Shown here in pieces: positions 36,916 through 50,400 of a stretch of 64,000 bases of DNA; position 1 is the first letter of the stretch; every line of letters starts with the position of its first letter. The translations under genes and the position numbers were made by a program. Source of the stretch: Syngnathus acus (Eukaryota; Chordata; Actinopteri; Syngnathiformes; Syngnathidae). The stretch is taken from NCBI RefSeq assembly GCF_901709675.1, contig NC_051090.1, positions 8,635,842 through 8,699,841 of the forward strand. The letters are read 5' to 3'. The notes below the pieces were generated by a model that saw only the letters and a list, made by a program, of their open reading frames with translations, was not told the origin of the DNA and did not search any database.

Positions 36916-39900
36916 TACTAAAATTGACAAAAGTTAATGTACATTTGAAGAGTGTTAGTAAGTCTTTAGTTACTGCTAGTCTACCGAAGCCAATACTGGA
37001 GAATCGCCATCCTTTGGTGGTCACATTGTTTAAGGGTATGCTATTTTGCCAGTGCTCAAGTTGCACAACAAATTCCCTGGATGCTGAAAGATTATTTTGG
37101 GCTATCCCAAAGCAATGTTTCTCTCCCATGACAGCAGGGTCAGACCGGCAATAACCCTGCTTGAAATCATCAATAAACTTTTTAATCACAGGGCTTACAA
37201 GTTATCAAGTGTGAGAATGAGCTAAGGAAAACAAACATGATGACAGTCAGGCTTGATGGATTGATGCATTCTGTGGAAAGTAACCACTTTGGGGGCTTGG
37301 AATATAATTTAACAGTTGACACGCGATTCAGACGCATGGGTAGAAATACTAAATGAGTTCTTGAGTCAAAACCAAACAAAGGTTCCGTTTTTTTTGTTTT
37401 TGTTTTTATTATAAATCCATTTAGGCCAGAGCTTCAGAGCTTGTTTACATTATTTACCCCATTATGTTAAATTAGCCCACAGACTTTAGTAGTTTATCTG
37501 CAAACTCTATCTGTGTTTTGAACCATATTGTGGTTAAGGCCTGTAGCGCAAGACCACCCAGATCTACTAACTTGCCAAATTTACAAAATCATCACAAGGC
37601 TTACATTAATTATATCCATCCTCTGGGTGTGTCTCTTTGCTTAAAATATTTGAGCCACCATCACTTTTGAAGAGAATTTGGGGGTGGACATGTTCAAATG
37701 CAACAAAGACAGTTTTACAAAGGTTGCAAATACAAACGCACTGTAAATTAAAAGTCCCAGCACTTTGTCGTAGACAACAATGAAAATGTAGGAGGCCAAT
37801 TGCACACAATCTGTAATTTTGAAACATAGTGAAATCCTAATGAAGTTTGATAGAAGTTACGGCAAAAATGACCCTGCTGTATTTTTATCACATAGTGATA
37901 GTGATGGCCTTAAGAAGTTGCGCTAGTAAACTTGTAAATGGCCACTTCCTTGCCAATTTATGGCAGAAAATACCCGTCTCAAGTCAAGAAAAGCCTGCTA
38001 TGGCATTTGTGTACACTGCGGGTCTCGAAGCCAACGCCCTAAGTTACATAAAGCTGGAAGGCAACATGCTGGCGTGGCACTTTGCCATCATTAATAAAAT
38101 CTGTACGTAACATTAAGGTAAAACTATGGTGGGCTCATGTTTACAATAATGCCACTCAAGCTCATTGTAAATGAGGCAATAAAGACATGAAGACAGAGTA
38201 AGCGTTCACTCAGAGCTTTGATCTTGTGCCCACCCGTTCTTGGGATTGTCCTTTTTTTTTTTGTGAAAAGCATTTGGAGTCCACCTAAAAATGAGGACAC
38301 CCAGAAGCAACTGATAATCAGTAGAGCAACATAGACTCACAGCATCTAACTTAAAATGGAAAAGGCTCCCAACAATAAATGTCCATTATCCCTGTCCACT
38401 CGTTTCCTCATAATGTTTCCAATGTGCTATCCGCCACAGATCAATGGCTTAATCGTGCTCCTGTTGTATTTTGGCCGCGATGCTATTGAAAGCTATTTGC
38501 AGCAAATAGGCAGGCTAATGACCCTGAGCTGATGCTCTGTGTTTGGCAGAGAGCTCCGATCAAGCGAAGGTAAGTAAACTCATACGTTCTCTAGGGGCCA
38601 TGCACATGAGGGAATGAGAACACAAGCTATGGTTCATCATCTACTTAGTAACTTGGAAATTTGACCTGCTAGTACAATGATTGTTGCAGGACAGCTCTAA
38701 TTAAATAAACAAACGATTCTAGTCGCAACCAAATGGTGAAACTTATGATCCTCTGTCGTAGCTTACAATAATATACGGGTATTTTAGTTTTTATTTCCCC
38801 TATTAGAGTATATTTGGAATTTTTTTTTTCGTGCTCGTAAATTGACATGTTGCTGTGTGTGGACGCTGATGTGAAGTGGCTTGAGAGGTCGTCTCATCTG
38901 CCGCTTCGATTCCGATCAAGTCTAACTACCTCTGACTACTTTGGCATGCTTGCAAATATTTAAGCCTGTGAATATAAAAAAAATAAAATGGGGAGGGGGA
39001 GTGTCTACAAGAATACGGACCCAAGAGCACTGTGCATTTGTGTGTGCATAAGCGTTTTAGTGTGTGTTGGTAATCCCAGCACCGGCAGACTAATGATAGG
39101 TCTTATCGACACCCAGCAGTCAATGTGAGCCTTTGTCTCCTCTCAGGAGGCTTGACGGAAAGCCTGGGGGGGGCCCTGGCTCTGAGTCTTTTCATTCTTT
39201 CAGTCAGTGATAAAAATGAATGCTAAAATGGCCACTGTTTTAATGCTTCATCAGCACAAAGCATCCCAGTTTCTTCTTGGAAAAAAAATGGCAGACAGGG
39301 TAGTTCATAGAATAATAATCAAAAGATTTGCTCAAAGTGTCAAGGTTTGGATGTTCAGGCAGAAGTGTATATTTACATACACCCACACACAAGGCTTGGG
39401 GAAAAAAAGCAATTTTGGTAATCAATGACTTCATTTGAGGAGCAATTTAGTTATTTTTAGAAGCTTTTTTTTGCACATTAATCCCAGGGACAAGGGTTTT
39501 ATTCATCAATTAAAATACAACAATATAGCAGCCAGGTTGAATATAGAGCTGCAGCTTTGGAATATTTCACATGCAGGTATCCTACCTTTACCTTGGGACA
39601 CCAAATAACTTGCTACGGTTATTTACGGTTATAACCTTGCACTGAGCAAACACGTGTGATTGCTCATGCATTGATGAACGCTAAATCTCAACAGATTGAA
39701 TTCCTTTTAAATAACATCACCAAGTCAATAAAATAAAATATAACATAATATAATGTAGTGAAGTTGTTTCCTTTCATGTCCATCCAGCTAGTGTTTAATG
39801 CTTTGTAGTGAACTCGTGAATCAAATACTAATATCCACCCACCTCTTGAAGCGTTTTGAAGCGACTGCCATGATAGAATATTTTTTGGTGGTGCATCCAG

Positions 39901-42900
39901 GTGTAACACCACTGTTAAGACTTGTCCATCAGATTTATCATTTATAGCTGATTTGAGAGTCATGTTTGTGCCCCTTGCCGATGTAAAGCACCGCCCATCT
40001 TCCGCTCACCTCTTTGGCGTGAGCGTGAAACGGACAATGACTCGCTGTGTCTCGTTGCGCTGCATTGAATCAATCGGACTTGACTGAGTGACTCACTCGG
40101 CTGTCACTTCCCGTAAGCGTCTTTTGAAATATGACACCATGTGACAACGTGTGGCATTGAGCTCTCATGCCTGTGCGTGCAAAAAGAAAGCCGCCCTACT
40201 TCTTTTCGGCCAGCAGGTTTAGAGAGAGTTGGACACCCCTCAAAGAGAAAAATGAAAAGACACTCAAGAGGAAATGAGTCGTGGGTGGGTGGTTTGAATG
40301 CTCTACTTTTTTCCTTTTTTCTTCTTCCCTCCCTGGCTTCACGTGTCTCATTTCAGCCACTCCTAGAACAAAAAGGAGGGTATGTAATTGTAAATGTCAC
40401 TACATTTGTTCTAGTTTGTTTATACGCGGTGCATCCATCAATTTGGATGAAAGGAAGAGGTGGCACAGTCCAAATTCTTCATGAGGTATGAGGATGTGTG
40501 TAAAAAAAAAAAAGGTCAGATCAAGCAGTCATGGGACCTCTGACCTCTTGTTTCCTGTTTTTGAAAAGGCTGTCTTTGGTGGCCACAGGAAATGGAAAAA
40601 AAACCTGGACCAATGCGAAGGCAACAGTCCAGGCAACAGGAACAAAAATGATGAAAACAGAAAGATGGCACGCATGTGTGTGGGCAACCAAACTGAGGGA
40701 GACCATGAAGCTGTGACTGCTGAAGAAAGAAGGAACAGAAGGGAGGTGTAACAAGGGAAAAAAAAAAGAGCAGCAAAAGACTGAAAATAACCATTGAGCA
40801 GTATTGCTTTCATACGAAAAGCATTATGATGAGATGAGCATATTTTATACGGTAGAAACGTTTACAACTGAAATGGTCGTTTTGGTGATGTCTGCTAGTT
40901 TTTAACAGTTTGTGGTCTTATCATTCTTGGCAAAATGTGATTGTACCAGAACTTGGATATTATAAAATATATAAAATATTCGAGGCGCATATGCCTATAA
41001 CATAATACAAAATAGAATGAAATCTGCAGTGTTTATTTCAGTGCCCAAAACGATAAAAGCTTGGACGGTTAGGCAGTCATCAAAGTTGGTAACCAGAGAG
41101 TGCGTTGTCATGACAAAAGGTTAAAAGTAGCAGAATGTTTGCAGAAAATAAGAAAATGCAGGAGTTGACGGAAAAGATGTAGCAAGTGAATCAGGCAGGA
41201 GTTCAAGTCTTCACCTGCTTGCTTCAACTGTTACTCAACACCAGGTACATATAAATATACACAAAACAAACGCAAAGAGCAGAGATCCCAGTTCTGGGAC
41301 CGAGCCGACTGAGGCAAATTGTAGGAAAGGGCTCCAGAAGACACACCAACCTGAACAATGTGTAAGCCTAGGGCAAAGTGAGTTCCCTTACCTCTCTTTC
41401 ATCATGGTTGTCTTTTCCTTGTCATGTTCGTCTCTGGGTGCATCCCTTCTTCCCCCCTCCATGTTGGAGGCATTTGGAGCTTCTTTTTTTCTTCTTCCTC
41501 TTATGGCAGCCCTGTACATGACCTGAACGAAAAAAGAGCAAAGAAGCAAAACGAGGGATGAAGTCAGCTCATAATAACTTTATCACTAACTGTAGAGAAA
41601 AATCAAATATACTTCCATTTAATCAGTTATTGTCACTTGAAGTCAATCTCACTACAGTGTGTTAAAAAAAATGTATGAACAAGATAAGCGCAGATGGTGG
41701 TAGTTCATGACCTACGGCAGAATGTGCCTCCATAAAATCCAGAGTATATTTACTTTTATGTTTTGTATTATATCCCTGTTTTTAGTCACTTTTTTTAAGG
41801 TAGATGATAAAGATATAAAATCCTGTAGTCTGTTTGAGGAGAGGGATAAAGTTTGCTCACCAATGAGGTTCAAGTTAAGGTCAGCTATGGCACATTAGCA
41901 AAATAGCAGTCACGACACAATATACAGTACAGTGAGTACTTCTATTTGAAAGACGTCTGCCCCATTGCCAGTCACAATTTGTAAACCTGTGTTGACTTGC
42001 TACTCTGTGCACAGTGCTGCATACTTCATCTTCTTGCTATCATCATTAACAATTGTCCCACTGGGACGAATGTTTATCGTCGTGCCACACGCTCATAAAC
42101 TGACAGGGCTTGTGTGTGCGTACAAGCATGCATAAACAGTATGTGTTCGAGCTGTATACAAGACTTCTGAATGAATTTGCTTACAGCTGTGACAGCTGCC
42201 ACCACGATCACACACACACGTTCACAAGCGTGTCTTCTCATTTGTTTCATACAGCTGTACAGATAACACATAAAGGTTACGCAAATTGTGTATAATGGCC
42301 AGTAGACAATGTAGCGTTCCCATTCATTCACTCACTCACACTATCGGCAGCTTTGCCAATTTGCGTTGGGGGAAAAAAAAAAACGGAAGAAAATAAACAA
42401 GCGACTTGCACTGTTGGTCCTCTTTATTCCTGTGAACAAAACAGACAGCCTCGCTCGTCTCCTCATTTATTTTCAAGATAAAACCTCCTCAGTCACACTC
42501 GTTTGCCAGCTCCAACCGCCCCCCATAACCCGCACCGCACCAGCCGGTTGGAGACCCGCCCAAAAAGCCACAGCCAGGCAGAAACACTGATCCTTTGTTC
42601 GAAACCTCCAAACCCACCCACAACACCCCCACTCCACTTCTTTTCTGCAAGCCCTTTACCATGCTATGGATGATGCTGTTCAGCAGTGACAAAGACATGT
42701 CTCAATAGGAACACCATTATGAAGTGAGAGATGGAGTGCTGGTATGGAAGCTGGAGTTAGTTGGGCAGAAACCAACAATATTGCAGATGTCCTGTATACA
42801 GTTTATATAGATAGATAACCAAGTAATGAGAATACAACAGGTTCTTTATGTGCACTTGGGCACAGATGGTATGGCAAGTCACATCATGAACCCTAATTAA

Positions 42901-43601
42901 TCAACACACATATTTATCAAACGTCTCTAGCTTTTTTTCAGTCGTTGGTGTCTGTGCACCCTCTCAAAATCTACACGTATGTGTCGTAGCCGCCTGGAGT
43001 AACAGACGCAGACGGAACACGACAGACAACGTGTGTGTGAAGCGCTTGTGTGCGTGTGTGTGCAAGTCCCAGTGATGCAGCTCAGCCTTGATCTAGACTC
43101 CCGCCTCCCTTGGACTCCCCCGCTGTGCACCCTTCATTAATCAATAGGACAGATGAAGACAGATTTCTGCTGGGATGCGAGGAAAAACAATAGATGGCGT
43201 GTGTGAGTGTGAATGTAAAGGAGGCTGAATCGTCCTCAGGGAGAACCTGGCAGACATGATGCAAGGCTTCAAGGCTTCCTGCCCACACAAAGATCATTCA
43301 CACTGGATTTGCTTTCTTGTACCAGCCGAAAAAACAGACTGAATTTGATAGATGATTTGCATACATTATATGTCTCTAAGCGTGTGTGTAACAACCCAAA
43401 CCTACTGAAACGGCTTCACTCCAAAAGATGAGGGGGGAAAAAAATGCTTTGATCAGGTGTGAATTTCACCCGTCCAACTGTGCAAGCACATAAAACAGTA
43501 ATGGCTTGTTCCGACTGATGTCAGTCTACACTCTTAAATAATATTAATAGCATTAATAATAATAATTGAATAAAAAAAAGAAATGGAAATTGTGATTAAT
43601 C
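36916..43601. other. gene-poor spacer
   Basis: No coding exon, RNA gene or transposon identified. Unique-looking, non-repetitive stretches occur (for example 38420-38570 and a CpG-richer patch at about 39970-40110) that could be regulatory; this is a guess from texture only. All ORFs here are short and without a recognisable domain. Confidence 0.5.
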
Positions 43602-43680
43602 TTAATTTACTGTTGAATTATTTGTGGGTATCTATGTCACCTACACATAGATACCCACAAATAATTCAACAGTAAATTAA
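43602..43680. repeat. perfect 36-bp inverted repeat with 7-nt loop
   Basis: The arms 43602-43637 and 43645-43680 are exact reverse complements over all 36 bases, separated by CACCTAC. No flanking duplication or transposon motif is evident. Confidence 0.95.
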
Positions 43681-46600
43681 TATACTACATTATGCTTCTA
43701 ACTAACGTTGACATTTGCTTTATATTTGCCAGTGGAAGACTATTGGTTGGACAATTACTTTTGATGTAACCTTTGATTTTAATCACATGGTCCAGTGTAT
43801 TTAAAGTTTTTGTTAATGACCTCAGTAAATCAATTTCAAGGCTTTATGTGAAATTTGCGGGACACGATTGTGTAGTTTCTACAGAGTTACAGTTGAGTTC
43901 TCTTATAACTCATCTGACTGCTATTTCCTGGTCTTTTGAAGCAATCGAACCCTATCACGTAGTATACGACACTACAGTAGATGACTATATACTGGATGTA
44001 GTTGTGTTTTGACTATTGTGTCTACACTGAATTCCATGCCGGTTAGTTGGACTGGGTTAGCTAGCCCCATTGATTTAAATATGAGGGTAGCCTTAGTCTG
44101 CTGGCTGCTGTCAGCACTTATTTGTCAACAGCTATTTTCATTTCGAGGATGGAAACACTAATGAATGATGACTAATTGATGGATAATTCATGTAATTATC
44201 ATAACATATTTAATCATCTGTGCTTTTGCAGAGAATGTTTGTTCTTTTGGGAAGTTTGGGCAGACAGAAATGGTGGTATTTTGCTGCCATCAGACTCGTA
44301 TTGACGTGGTACAACCAATCTGTCTGTTTACACTGAAGCACTTTGGCAGATATCCAATACACATCTAATTTTTATCTACAATTGGAGGAGGCATGAAATT
44401 GTCCTGACCATTATAAAAAAAACACAGAAGAATCAATTTTTAGTATTTGTGTTCTCTTTACACTCCTATGACTCCCAAACAGTCCTAAAACTGTTGAGCA
44501 AAAATATCTGAATTGTGTCATTCTCATGTTATCTCAGAGACCAATTTAAGAACAATAAAACTGTGAATATTGAGGTTAATAGCACTAACCCAGTCTCTTG
44601 TAAATATGTATTACCGCTACCAGTTCCCTATCATTAAACCAATTTGGTGAAAATTACAAAGCAACCCAGACATGAAATCCTGTGTTCGTTCTTCACCCGA
44701 GATGCCCTTAATGTTGCAGCTCATTGTGTACTGTGACATTGTACCCATGCCTGACACCCAGACAAAGGAACCAATGCGGGCCTCGAGGGGGCAGATGACA
44801 AACACTCCTAAACCATGGCCAGACATAATCCTCCCCCCCACTCCCATCAAAGCCCACAACAAACGCACAGTGGAGGGGGGCCTATTCAGAGCATATTAGG
44901 GAGGTGAAGGAGGCTAGGCACTGGGGGACCCTCCCCACATGGCTCTCCTAATCATCTGAGACAACTCCAGAGGCAGACCGTTACCAAATTCCCGCCTCAA
45001 ACCATTTGCTGCCGCAAGACCCCCCCCCCCCCCCCTTTTTTTCACCCCACCCAACATATGACCCAGACACATCCAGTGCTTACAAGGGTAGGCGGCCAGG
45101 AAGTGGAGAAGCTGATGAGCAGTCGCTTGGGAAATGTAGCATAATTGTCCGCCTTCTTTGGCCAAATTAAACAAACTCGACTGAATTCAAGTACCCATAA
45201 GTCTAATAACCCCCTTGTCATTTTAGCAAACGGGCACGTTCCATAGAGCGCACCATTGATGCAGAATGATGAGCGAGACCCTGTTGTCTCATTATATTGT
45301 CTTCAATTAGGTAGGAGATGATGAGAGACAATGAGAGAAGCACTGGTAATCATGAGGCTTCCCGATTCACGCTGGGAAACAGAACTTCATTACGCGCGAT
45401 GGTCCCGCATCGACGATAAAACCCCAAATATGTATGGGTTCATTCATGGGAGGTTTTTTAGCATAAAAGGCTCAGAAAGTGGAAAAACTGAAATTCTCGC
45501 TGAGGGTTCTGAAACAAAGGCTAACTAAAGATATCTGCCAGAGTAATTACGTGGGCTCTCTTCATTTTAAATGACCTGAATTCTTATCCTTGGGCTTTAT
45601 TTTAGGTATAATTTGTAGGTAAGGTGTAACAGACTAGTTTCGGCTTTGGCACACAAAAGTCAAACGAGGTATCACACACTGAAGACAGGATTGTCATCTT
45701 TCCTATTGTGTTATGACAAAAAATGAAGAGATCCCCTAATTTCATACTACAACTACAGCTCACTTCAGCCTGTTGAGGTATGAAGTGGTGTTGCATTAAA
45801 AACATGCGCTGACAAACTCTACGAATAGAAATTTTACAAGAAGGAGTCGGGGTATTTTTAGAAACAGATACTTAGAGTGGAAGAAGAGACAAGTGCTTGA
45901 GTGAACTTCTAGGGAGGAATTTGCTGACATGAAGTGAAGCGATGATGTCTTTTCATCTTCACCGCCGCATAAATGTTGTACAAGCTTAGTTTGAGAGGAA
46001 AAAGCTCAGACGATGTCGATGTCAGCTCAAGAAAAGTTGAGAGCACAGAAGAGGGTTCATCTGAAAAATGACTTTGAACCGACATCTCGCTGGCTTTGTG
46101 CAGACCTCCTCATTTAAGGACCATTTGACAGATAGACTATCATAAAACTGAAAATTTTCTCCAGTCAACCTGGTAGCTATATTGTCCAATTCCAGCCCTC
46201 CAAATTTTCACCTTTCATTACAGTACGAGATCATCTGCGATGAGCACACCAGCTCCAACGTTTTATCAAAAACTAAGGAATTTATTGTTTATTATTAAAG
46301 TGAAGTAAATGGTTAGACATTCTTTAGATAGGCCAAAATGAAGGGTTTGAGAAAGAGCTCCATTTATTTCTTCCCATTCATCCAACTGGGATTATTATGA
46401 TCCCTGCTCATCCCCCTCAGGTGTTTTTCTGATAAAATGCTGCTCACTTTTGCTTTTGTACATTTGTAAACCAGTGTGCCAATAAGGGATGGTCATCCAG
46501 TCAAGTTGCCTTGGGGCTCAATCACCGTTGCCATTAGGGTTTTGCTTTCTAATCTGATTCCACCAAGCAGGGTGTGATTATCCATGCCAACCTTTGATTT

Positions 46601-47005
46601 GTTTTCAATTTGTCCTTGTTTTCACTCGGTTTCAGTCATCACAGGTGGTCCTCAGTGTGCTCTTGCAGTAAAAGAGTGTATCAAGAATGTTCTTTTTGTA
46701 ACACAATCAACCTGAGGACAACTGAGTTATGGGTTTATATCTATCCCCTCTATATGTCCGCTATGATCACGTCACATGTATTGATTGTTTCCTAATATAT
46801 ATGCTGACAACAACAACTGTCAATTAGGAAGGCGGTTTTCAAATTTAGGAACTGATTTTTCTTGGGGGAAGAAGGCTGTAATGTGAACTGTGATTGTTTC
46901 TTTCTTCGTTATGGCTTTATGTGTATAGTATAAAGATGATCCAGATTAGGATTATTACAATAGCGTGGAACTGCCCATGTGGAGTAAATATATGTGAGTG
47001 GCAAA
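43681..47005. other. gene-poor spacer
   Basis: No gene supported. It contains a C-run near 45022-45037. Stretches 44650-44900 and 45230-45500 have balanced, non-repetitive composition and could be conserved non-coding sequence, which only an alignment could show. Confidence 0.5.
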
Positions 47006-47071
47006 TACATTTGAACGTACTTGCGAGTACATTTGAATGTATTTGCAAATATGTTCCAACATACTTGTAGT
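47006..47071. repeat. three-unit 22-bp tandem repeat
   Basis: Units at 47006-47027 and 47028-47049 (TACATTTGAAYGTAYTTGC) are close matches; a third, diverged unit follows to 47071. Confidence 0.7.
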
Positions 47072-47240
47072 TTAAAAGCTAAAAACAAAAATGTTTTCCC
47101 ATAATACCACAGTGTATTGACTTGCACTTGCGCACGTTAAAACAATGCTAATTTCTTGAGCATTCAGGACAACAGTGTACCAAAAAGATAATAAATTAGA
47201 TAAACATTGTTTACTCCTAATTTTTATATATTATCTTTTT

Positions 47241-47475
47241 CATTTATTATTATGTCTGCAGTGCATTTGTTTCCAAAATGCCAAGAGGTATGCGCATGCG
47301 CAAATCAACACCCCTTGGCATTATGAGAAAAATACATATTAGAAATTATGCACTGCAGACATAATAACAAATGATAAATATAAAAAAAAAAGCTTTTTTT
47401 TGTATGTGCAAGCCATACCTCGTGGCATTGTGTGAATTATTTTTACCATTTAGCCTACGAGTACTAAATGGTAAA
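47241..47475. repeat. nested inverted-repeat cluster
   Basis: Outer arms 47241-47266 and 47348-47373 pair at 25 of 26 positions (core TTATGTCTGCAGTGCAT). An inner pair is AATGCCAAG and CTTGGCATT. AATGCCAAGAGGTATG (47277-47292) also pairs with CATACCTCGTGGCATT (47415-47430). A perfect 12-bp inverted repeat (TTTACCATTTAG) closes the cluster at 47442-47475. It may be a degenerate MITE; no transposon family was recognised. Confidence 0.75.
47291..47302. promoter_or_regulatory. perfect NRF1-type palindrome
   Basis: TGCGCATGCGCA matches the NRF1 consensus YGCGCAYGCGCR at every position and is itself a palindrome. It lies inside the nested inverted-repeat cluster; no gene start is nearby, so function is doubtful. 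Confidence 0.4.
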
Positions 47476-50400
47476 CGTGTTTGCAAATTCATTTGAAACA
47501 ATTTCCTCCACATTAGCAGTTTTATGCATTCGTAGTGAACAGAGAGGGACATGAATGCTTTAACCACAGGCTAAATGTTAAGTGTGTTCATCAAGCTGTA
47601 TGGTGCTGCCATGTTCCTCCATGCATGGTGCAACAGTGTAGAGCAGCGAGCATCTGCCTTGTCTCCCTGCCCCAGATGGTAGCGGCAAATATGAAGATTA
47701 GTTCATTAACCTCACTGTGCTTTAACCAGTGGGCCATGCAGAGGGCTTGCTCCTTCCACGTCTTCTTGAAATTTATTAACACTTATTAATAGCGGAAGGA
47801 AACTTTCACTAATGGCCTAAGGTGATTTGCGCTGTTGTTATCAAACACTGAGGTAATTATACGTGACATGCTTCTGATTAGCACTCTTGTGATTATTGGA
47901 CCATTTAAAGTCATCATTTTTTTTGCTCCGTTTTGGAAAGGTGTAGAATGGAATCAATTTTCCAGAACAGAAGACATTATAGAAGAGGAAAAGTATTATG
48001 GAAAACGAGGGGCAAATTAACAAAAAATAAATTACATTTAAAAAGAGTGAAAAGGATCTGTTTTTATCGTCTCGTGCTCACAGTGTGAGGGTTGAACTTG
48101 TAATGTTTGTGTGTGGGCGCTGAAGGCATTGAGGGTTTGCACCTGGAGGAAGGAGGAGCTTGTGAGAGTCAAAGGTCATCTTGCGGGCTAAACAGGAATG
48201 AGGTGCTCCCTCTCGGTGCAAGGAGCAAGCGACTCTCGTGGTGGGTTCACACAACGCGAGCCTTTCACACCCCTGCCTTGCATTTCCGCCTTTACCATTT
48301 TTATTTTCTGAAGGGTTGCAGTAATCCGTAGCCGGCCCAATTATCCCCCCCTCCATTCCCGTTCCTTTCGTCCGTTTTCTCCCCTTGGATGGAGATTCAA
48401 AAACAATTAACCTTTTCACTGCTGGGGACTTTTCCCAGGAAAGAGCACGGTGGTAATTGAATGACTCTGCACTGACCATGACTTCACCCCTTCACGCATA
48501 AATCTGGTTATTGAAAATCCTAATCTGTGTCTTTGTGATTGTCCAAAGTCATTAACATGGAGGTTGTACCATCACACTAGGAAGGCGCTATTTGACTGCA
48601 AGGAGGATTTAACCGGACTGTTTGCATTTGACCTACTTAAACTGAGTGTTTGCATAATTTGTGTTGTTCTGTGCAATTCTGTTACATTTTTCGTACCAAG
48701 TGAAGGACCTTTTTTCTCCTCCACCATAGCTGGTTCGCGTTGGACTATTTCACACCAAGTGTCTATAAGTTGTAAGAGCATCCCCCACATCCTTAGCCTT
48801 CAATAAAATGTTCTCTTTTCCCCCTTAGTTATGGAGGGGCCTCCTATTCATCTCCAGGTAGAAAGCCTCAAAGTGTAGGAGGGAAGAACAGCTTGTTGCA
48901 CCCATTGAACTTTTTATTACTTCCCCCTTCAAAGGGTGGTGGCGGAAGAAGAGATATCCTCAACCTCCTTGACGCCATGACACACGTCAGTTCTCAGCAA
49001 ACACATATAAACAAGTGTCAGCATTGAGACTGGACCCCTGTGCATATTTTTCTACACTTGTCACAAGAGACAAGATTACGCTGTTTTGGAAGCTGAGGCT
49101 AGAAATAATCCTCGAACAAACATGTTTACCAAAACTGTCGATGTTTGGCTTAATAGCGTCAATGTTTTTTTGACAGCTGAACGAGAGACCTGAATAACAT
49201 GCTTTTTTTTTCCTGGGTTGTGGATCTTGTTATACATAGATCTAGCAGCCAATGTAAAACTAGTTTTCTATGAAATATCCAGTCTCATTATCAGACAGAT
49301 GCGGCAGGGTGATGTAATCCCGAACCAACACTTCAAGATGTCTGGCCTTCTCTAAAGGAAGATGTTCTTGAAGAAGAATAAGTCAAAACGAAAGTGGTCT
49401 CATGCATTTTTATCAATGACCTGCTGTAATTAGTGTTTCCTTCTGTCGGACTTCAGAAACATCTTTCAGCCCCCAGCTGACAGCCCCCAAGCCCCCTGAG
49501 TAAAGTGGAAGTGCGCCAGTCACCAACTGAGTCTTATTATAAAATAATTAAAATATAGACAATTAATCAATTTAAAAAAACCTTCTCTTCAAAGTCTAAA
49601 TTTTCATCTTGAGTCCAGTATCTACAAACATAGAAGGCAATAGAATGCATTATATTTTAACCTATTGAGCAAAAAAAATAAATACAGCACAATAACTCCA
49701 GGTTTCATGTCGAAACGTGTTTGATAAAACATGCATACACACACATGCACTCACATGCGGAAGGAACTCTTTGATGTTTCCTTGTGAATGTCTGCTGAAG
49801 CTGTGTTAGTCACCCATCCTCCAATCTCAAATTTTTGTACAGTGGACCCCGGCATATTTACGGTTCGGCAATCCACAATACCTATTCACATATTTCTTTT
49901 ATTAGTGACCTATCTTCCATTATACACACAAAAATTAATTTGCGATTTGGTATATTGTGGCAATAATAGTCAAAAAATTATTAATTTCTTAATGTGGCAA
50001 AATATTGTCATGGCATGGTATAGTAGTCTCTCTTTAGTTACTCTCAGCTGTAAGCTAGCAAAAGAAAACATCAAGCAAACTTCTGTGGTGGAAGGTGGAA
50101 GTCCACCTACACACGCTCACTTGCTCCACTTCCAGCCCCCATCTTGCTCATCCAATCACAAATCGAAGAGTGGCAGTGTTCGATGACAAGTCGGAGAGAA
50201 TAGATAAGATGGCGTCCACCGTGTTTGCAGTGGCTGCTTTTGCTCATGACATCGCCATGCTAGAAATCCGTAGTAAAATTAAACGGTTTTAATTATACGC
50301 AACTTCGGCCTATGGACTTCCCAACAGCTCAGTAGTACTTGCAGTATCGATGTAACACTTTGTTGTCAAATTTTTATTGTTTTACGCCACATTGCACTGC

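Noticed and set aside
40141-40813. Several overlapping ORFs of 60-116 codons on both strands
   Set aside because: Biased composition (Phe/Leu/Ser on one strand, Lys/Arg on the other), no domains and no splice logic.
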